Shown here one piece after another: positions 58,022 to 64,000 of a DNA stretch of 64,000 nt. The notes under the pieces were generated by a model. It ran no database searches. It saw only the letters and a list, made by a program, of their open reading frames with translations, and was not told the DNA's origin. Location of the stretch: assembly GCF_900005765.1 (NCBI RefSeq), contig NC_041692.1, positions 1,054,001 to 1,118,000 on the forward strand. Direction: 5' to 3'. The position numbers were made by a program, and so were the translations under genes. How positions within the stretch are numbered: position 1 is the stretch's first letter; every line of letters starts with the position of its first letter. The DNA comes from Plasmodium relictum (Eukaryota > Apicomplexa > Aconoidasida > Haemosporida > Plasmodiidae).

Positions 58022-59116
58022 TATTAATTTAAAAAAAGGATAAATGGCAAAAGAAGATTTATTTAATACTTAAATTTATAGTTTGAATTAATATAATTAT
58101 AAAAAAAAAAAAAATATATATAAATATATATATATATATTATAAAATGTATGACAAAAAATATATTTATAAAATATTTACACAATTTGTAAAAAGTGTAA
58201 GTTTTAATAAAAATACATATTTTAAAAAAAGTGATATATTTTAATTAAAGTTATTTTATATTCTTAAAAAGAAAATATCAAGTTAAATATGTATTGTTAA
58301 AAATAAATATATTACAAAAAAAAAAAAAATTAAAAAAATGTTTACATATATGTCAATATTATGCAAATTTTATATTAAATCTTAAAATACTAAAATAAAG
58401 AAATAACATAAAAAATTAAATAAAAGAATGAACTTTTTAATTTTATTTTTTAAGAAATCAATAAATATACTTTCATTTTTCTACATTTGTATTATATCAT
58501 AAAGTTAATAATTCTTAAAACAATTTTTAAAATCTTAAAAATGTGTCACTAAATAAGGTGTTATCCTATTTTTTTTTTTTTTTTGTTCAGATGTTAATTA
58601 AAATTATAAGAAATAGAAAGTCTAAAGTTAGATTTAATTTTTAAAACTACAAAGAGCACAATAATGCTTTTCTTACATTTAGTTATAAAATAAAAATTTG
58701 ACTTTTTAATAGTTCTGTATTTATTCTATAAAAGTAGTAATATATGAAATAAAAGAACTTTTTCCTATATTCTGTGTAGATACACATATATATTTTATTA
58801 TTACGAATTTGTTTTTGCTTATTTAATCGATAGTTGCTATTATCAATTTAAAAATGAAAGTATATTATTTAATTTCCATATATATTAAAAATAATTGTAT
58901 TTGCAATTTCTATCATACTTATTGTTGTAAGAATGATCATTTATTATTGAAATAGTTTCCATTTAGTTTTTCTTTTTTGTTGATGTTACTGGTTAATTTA
59001 TAATTTAATTTTTTTTTTTTTTTTTTTTTATTTCATAAAATTGTATCTTTTTTTTTTTTTCCTCCCTTTTTGTAATATATCTTCAATTTCTGTTCATATT
59101 TTTTGTTAAAATAAAA
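58022..59116. other. Divergent spacer, EMC6 and secreted-protein gene
   Basis: Promoter region for both flanking genes; poly-T runs near 59010-59030. No element recognised. Confidence 0.5.
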
Positions 59117-59376
59117 ATGTTTAAAATAAACTATGTATACTTATTTATTCATTTTTATTTACTAGTCTACATAAAATGCATTGTTACTGATTCTTGCGAT
59201 AAGACTAACTTGCATAATTGTTCTAGTATATATTGTTCACATAATAAATTATCAAATATATATGAGAATTCTAAATATATATTAACAGAGCTAGAAAATT
59301 TACTATATGATTTAAGAGATGAAAAAAATTCACATCAATTAGGTTCAATCTTTTAAATTTTTTTTGTTAAAAAAAA

Positions 59377-59407
<31 letters not shown>

Positions 59408-59970
59408 TATATTATTTTTAGAAAATGAACTTGATAAAAAATTAGATTTTGAAATAAAGTTCCCTATTTCTAAGGATTACGATGATTTGACGTATTTAAC
59501 TTCAGATGAAGAATCCGAAAATGAAAGTAAATATAGAGAGCCAGTTCCTTATATAACTATAGATAGATTAAACGAAGGTTTTTTTCTTCTCTTTTTGTTT
59601 ATATGTAACCATATAAATTAATAATATTTATATGAACTTTTTTTTTTTTTCCCTTTTATTAATAGATTTAGATGATATGGAGAAGTCTCTTTTAGTAATA
59701 AAAACAAATAGACCATAATAATATCAAAATAATAAAATGCTGTTGATTTAAATATAATTAATGAAATTATTAATTATAAAAAATAAGTTGCATTATATTA
59801 TTCCATTATAACATTTATAAATCTAATTTTTTATTCACTTTTTTTTTTAAGAATTATAATATAAATAAGATAGACAACTCAGCAAATAGACCTTTACAAA
59901 GTGATGAAGAAATTGATGTTGCTCTTTCAAGAATACATGATGTATAATTGAAAAAAAAATTAAAATAATT

Positions 59971-60003
<33 letters not shown>

Positions 60004-60070
60004 TTATTTATTTTATTAGTTTGAAGAACAACAAAAAAACTTTAAGGAAGAAATGAGGTCTAAAAATTAA
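59117..60070 (+). CDS. Secreted Plasmodium protein, unknown function
   Basis: Five small exons, 59117-59342, 59422-59577, 59666-59694, 59852-59941 and 60020-60070, join in phase to 183 residues. A signal peptide ('YVYLFIHFYLLVYIKCIVT') leads a short Cys patch ('DSCDKTNLHNCSSIYCSH'), then acidic helical sequence with 'YDDLTYLTSDEESENES', 'REPVPYITIDRLNEDLDDME', 'NRPLQSDEEIDVALSRIHD' and the charged end 'FEEQQKNFKEEMRSKN'. No PEXEL motif, GPI signal or membrane helix after the leader. Exon 3 uses the GTAATA donor at 59695; if it read on, a stop would follow after 'VIKTNRP'. I do not recognise the family; a secreted or organelle-lumen protein with coiled-coil character is as far as the sequence goes. 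Confidence 0.7.
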
Positions 60071-60598
60071 AAAAAAAAAAAAATTATATTACAGAATAAA
60101 TATATAATAATATAAAACTATATTAATGATATTTAAAATTCCATAAAATAATATATATATGCATGATATTATTTTTATTTCATATATAGAAAATCTAAAT
60201 TTTATTTCAATTACTTCAAACATCATATTTTCATTTTGTTTCATTTAAAAATATTTTTATATCGTAGTAAATACAATTTTAAGAGATATTTAAGATCACA
60301 TATAAAAGAAAACACTTAAAAATTGCAAAAAAAGGTAATGAGAAATAAAAGTATAAACATATTCTAGAATTTTTTAAAATTTTTTCTTTTTTTTTTCTTC
60401 TATGAATAATGAAATATATGTTAAATAATTAAAAATTAAAAAAAAAAAAATTATGAATTATTTTTGTTAATTATTTTTTTTGTTTTTTTTTTTTTGTTTT
60501 ATTATTTTTTTTTTTTTTATTTTTTTATTTGTCTTATAAATAAACAAAAAAACATAACAATAAAAATAATTATTTTTAAGATTTTAAGAAAGGAAAGA
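60071..60598. other. Spacer between convergent genes
   Basis: 3' flanks of the secreted-protein gene and the ferredoxin gene; poly-T/A rich, nothing coding. Confidence 0.6.
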
Positions 60599-61504
60599 CT
60601 AATGTGGAGTAGGAACATAGCCATCTACATAAAAATTTCTTGTCATTGGAGGTAATTTTATTTTTATTCCATTCAATTCTTTTTTTAGTTTTACTTGGCA
60701 ACCTAATCTTGAACTTAAGAAAAATAATAATCATATAAATATATATACTTAAGAAGAATAACAGTATAAAAATGTTATATAAAAAAGGAAAAATTATAAA
60801 TAATAATTATAATAATAATAATTGAAAATATATAAGTAAATAAAATTACGTTTCAGTTATACAAGGAGCTAGTTCTAGCATATCTATTTCGTTGTCCAAT
60901 GCTTCTGGTATGAGATCATAAAATTTTTCATCAATTATTACGTGACAAGTAGAACAAGCACAAAATCCTTCACACGCACCTTTAAAAGAAAAAAATATAG
61001 AAATTTCAAAACATAAAATATAAAAAAAAAAAAAAAATATAAAAGAATTAATATAAAATAATATACCTTCAATATTTATATTATTATCATGAGCAACTTT
61101 TAATATACTATCTCCTATCTTAGCTTTAATTGTTTTTTCATAATTGTCTTGGCTTATAAATGTTACATCGCTTCAAAAAAAATTATGAAATACATATTTT
61201 TAATTGTACAATTAAATATGTAAAAATATATTATATATAAAAATAAATAAATTAAAAATGTAGTATATATAATAAAAATGAAAATTAACTTTTATTAATT
61301 ACATTTCATCTGAATTCTGAGTACAAAAATAATTGTTAGTATTAAGATATGTGAAATTATTTTTAATCTTATTATATAAATTCCTTTTAAATTTATTGCC
61401 ACTAAGAATACTAAATCCTAAAAAATAAAAAAAAATAAAAGAAATATTAATGTCATATAAATATGTCTTCTTTTAATTATATTTTGTTTTTTACTTGAAA
61501 TCAT
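60599..61504 (-). CDS. Mitochondrial adrenodoxin-type 2Fe-2S ferredoxin
   Basis: Five exons, 61495-61504, 61303-61417, 61067-61170, 60850-60979 and 60599-60713 (minus), all phase-matched; 157 residues. The first exon is only ten bases (Met-Ile-Ser and one base). Residues 1-40 are a basic presequence ('MISRFSILSGNKFKRNLYNK'). The fold follows: 'DNYEKTIKAKIGDSILKVAH', the cluster loop 'GACEGFCACSTCHVIIDEKF' (CX5CX2C) with the fourth Cys in 'SRLGCQVKL', and 'ALDNEIDMLELAP', as in adrenodoxin. It carries electrons from a reductase for Fe-S cluster assembly and heme A synthesis in the mitochondrion. An extra Cys sits inside the loop ('CEGFCAC'; adrenodoxin has 'CEGTLAC'). The end 'MTRNFYVDGYVPTPH' keeps the family's 'P.ATRN..VDG..P.PH'. 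This is not the plant-type apicoplast ferredoxin. Confidence 0.95.
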
Positions 61505-62369
61505 TTTTTATTCTTCATTTAATTGTAAAATATTTAAATATATATATATATTCATATACTTTATTTAACTTTTTTATCACAAAATAAATAATAAAATTCT
61601 TCTTATGAATGGAGGAAAATTTTATTAATAAAAAGGAATTTTAAAATTATATTTTTGAAAATTTATCTTATATTTAATACACCAAATAAAATAAAATCAA
61701 TGAGAAATATTCATAGAATTTTCTTAATTTAAAATTTTTCACTTTACTATGTTTTTATAGAAAAATTTAAAAAAAAAAAAAAAGTTTTTATAAGAAATAT
61801 AATATTTTAAAGACTTTCTGATGCTTTTAAAATACAAAAATATGATTGAAAATTATGATTTTCCTTTAAAATTTTTTTTCATCTTATTTTTAATGTTTTC
61901 GTAGGAACTAGGCTCATTATTTCAAGGAATATTTTTATATCATTCATTTTTTTTTAAATTAGTATTTAAGACTATTTTTCATTCTTCTATTTTTTATGAA
62001 TTGCATATTTATACTTATCTAACTTTTTTTTTTTAATTTAAAAATGAATCTTATAATTTTTTAAAAAGAAAATTGCTACAATTATACTAATTTTTGAGTA
62101 TAATTTTTTTTTTCTTGATTTTTTCTTAAGGTTTAACAGAATATTTAAATAAATGTATAAAAGTTTAAGAACTATGTAGAGTGTTAAAAAAATATAAAAT
62201 TATAAAATGTATGTTTTAATTTTAAAGTATATGCTATATATATATATTATATATGTAGTAATTTTTTTTTTCAATTATATTAATGAGATATATATTTATT
62301 TTTATGATTCAAAATATTTTAATAAGAAAAAATAAAAAAGATTAAATTAAAAATTATATTTTTTATTGA
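61505..62369. other. Spacer upstream of ferredoxin
   Basis: 5' flank of the ferredoxin gene; no coding pattern I can defend. Confidence 0.5.
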
Positions 62370-62573
62370 ATGACTTCTTTGAGGCATCTATATTCTGATA
62401 ATTTTTTTTTCCATGTTATTTTAAGTGATTTATGTTTAATTTACCTAAAAACTTACAATTTTAATTCAAAAAATCCTAACAAAAATATTATGGAAAATAT
62501 TTCATTTAAAAAAGTAAAAAGCGAAAATAGCATCTCTTCTAAATATGCAAAAATTAATTTTTCTTTTTTATGA
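62370..62573 (+). CDS. Possible 67-residue protein, unknown
   Basis: ATG at 62370, TGA at 62571-62573. It begins 'MTSLRHLYSDNFFFHVILSD' and the second half reads 'NFNSKNPNKNIMENISFKKV', then 'KSENSISSKYAKINFSFL'. Codon use (AGC, GCA, GAA, CCT) and the Ser/Glu/Val mix are better than in neighbouring frames. It could be a short gene or a first exon, and a second Met at about 41 is another possible start. No family recognised. Confidence 0.3.
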   Translation: MTSLRHLYSDNFFFHVILSDLCLIYLKTYNFNSKNPNKNIMENISFKKVKSENSISSKYAKINFSFL

Positions 62574-64000
62574 AAAGTATTTAAAATTTGCCTTTTTTAT
62601 ATTAAATATATCTTTTTCTATTTTTTATACAATATATATATATATATATATATATTATAGAAGATTTAAATAGATATATTTATATTTAAATTTGTACGTC
62701 AATTTCATAATTATGAATATAATAGACCACACTAAAAAATAATTTCATTTATGTTAATATTAATGATATAGTGAATATAATATTAAAAATGTTCACTGAA
62801 AATAAAAAAGGTTTTAAATATTTATATTCCTCTTAAAATAGATATATTAGGTAAATGTATAAAATAAAGCAATTTATATAATAATAGAAAATTATTAACT
62901 ATTAGGTACACATAGATCTTCATTATAATTATTCATAATTATTAAAATTGTGCAAAAAATAAAAAAAAAATTATTATATCTGTATACAAGAAAACTACTA
63001 AAGTTGTTTAATTACAAGAAATCTTGTTTTATTAATTTTCCTTGGAACAATAAACCTTTTAATTATGCACATCTAATATTTATTTATTTTTTTTTTTTTA
63101 TAACTAGTGAAAAATAGGGGACACAAGTATATGTATGTATGACTTTTTGTGTATGTATTTTTTTATTTATAGTTTTCATAAATTCCTCTTGATATAAAAA
63201 ATAAGGAAACTAATTCATTTAGTTTATATTTATTTACATATTTTTTAAATATATGTTTCTATTAACCTACTTATTTTTTTTTCTTTTCTTTTCTTATAAT
63301 TACATCTTATATAGTTTAAAAAAAAAAAAATATACTTTTACAACACTTTTTGTTTTAATCTTTAGAAAATATTATATTAAATTTAATAATAACACTCTGT
63401 TTATATTATTTCAAAGGAAACATTTCATATATATATTTGTTTTTTCTTTTATTATCTAAACAAATTTATACTTTTGATTTTTCTTTCTTATAAATATTAT
63501 AGTTTTTTTTTTTCTCTCAGGAAAATTTTAACCTGTTTTAAATTTTTTATTGAGAAATTTTTTTTTTCTCTTCATTATTCCATAGGAGTATATTCTTTAA
63601 TTATTTTTAATCTTCAAAATAATTTTTTTTTTAAATAATTTTTTTAATATTAACTGAATATTGAACTTCTTCCAATTCTTCTATAAATTTTTAATTTTTC
63701 TTAAGTATGAATTTAAAAAAAAAAAAAATAAAATTGGTATTTTTTACATAAAATAAATTTCCTTTAATTATTATGTCAAAATATAGAGATAATTATAATG
63801 ATTAATTACAAAGAATTCCATTAATTAAAATTAAGTTTTTATTTTAATATTTTAAAAGTTTAAGTTATTTATGTACCATGAAATAAAAGAAAAAATAGAA
63901 ATTGAACAAATGAAATAATAATAATAATAACAAATATTTGAATTAAAAAAAAAGGTAAATATTATAATAATTTTAATAAAAAAAAATATATAAGAATATT
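62574..64000. other. Intergenic to the right edge
   Basis: 1.4 kb of A+T-rich DNA with a (TA)n tract near 62630-62660. A Phe/Tyr/Lys-rich frame at 63253-63459 looks like noise. The next gene lies beyond the window. Confidence 0.5.

Noticed and set aside
61834-62030. Frame 'MIENYDFPLKFFF...' followed by an in-frame stop and a further open stretch 'ELGSLFQGIF...'
   Set aside because: Mostly Phe/Ile/Tyr/His of A+T type, with no good donor before the stop; I judge it chance.
63253-63459. 68-residue Phe/Tyr/Lys-rich frame
   Set aside because: Composition expected from poly-T/poly-A DNA; no motif, no sensible splice partner.

Overview
This is nuclear DNA from a malaria parasite (genus Plasmodium). 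The intergenic DNA and introns are extremely A+T-rich, with long poly-A/T and (TA)n runs. Coding regions carry Asn/Lys-rich low-complexity inserts, genes are compact with short GTA..TAG introns, and the protein set is typically apicomplexan. From memory, and unchecked, the gene set and order fit a block of P. falciparum chromosome 12 (GPAT, eIF3a, SDHB, BDP2, proline-tRNA ligase, PIGO, ferredoxin). I could not fix the species; an avian-type Plasmodium is plausible. I saw no rRNA, tRNA, transposon, viral relic or CRISPR.

Layout. 0-6.4 kb: 3' part of an axonemal dynein intermediate chain, a tail-anchored TPR protein, and an ER glycerol-3-phosphate acyltransferase. 7.7-14.2 kb: a small membrane ORF, a four-exon TMEM208/SND2 homologue assembled from short exons, and eIF3a with an 8-copy charged repeat. 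14.2-23.7 kb: a long divergent promoter region, SDHB, a gap with coding-looking exon scraps, and bromodomain protein 2. 27.2 kb: a U1 snRNA gene on the minus strand, the only GC-rich island. 28.2-32.6 kb: a protein resembling Mediator subunit 18, a 109-residue acidic protein, and a kelch protein. 34.9-40.3 kb: a GPR180-like seven-helix protein, dynein light chain LC8, and RPB8. 40.7-49.2 kb: a 57-residue ORF, proline-tRNA ligase, eIF2B-epsilon, and a small membrane protein with a twin-cysteine CX10C/CX9C pattern. 49.9-61.5 kb: PIGO, a small SET protein, Rab geranylgeranyltransferase beta, EMC6, a secreted five-exon protein, and mitochondrial adrenodoxin-type ferredoxin. From 61.5 kb to the end I see only one weak ORF.

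Most genes are housekeeping: translation (eIF3a, eIF2B-epsilon, ProRS), transcription and chromatin (RPB8, BDP2, MED18-like), splicing (U1), mitochondrial electron transfer and Fe-S chemistry (SDHB, ferredoxin, perhaps the CX9C protein), ER lipid, GPI and membrane-insertion work (GPAT, PIGO, TMEM208, EMC6), and motility (two dynein parts). Many genes here have exons under 180 bases, so I rebuilt them by matching splice phase. Across 26 rebuilt introns, every donor with T at +3 has a G at the last exon base, as expected from pairing with the U1 5' end found in the same window. No strikingly new multi-gene system was found. The best leads are the MED18-like protein, the CX10C/CX9C protein, and several very small genes that simple ORF cut-offs would miss.
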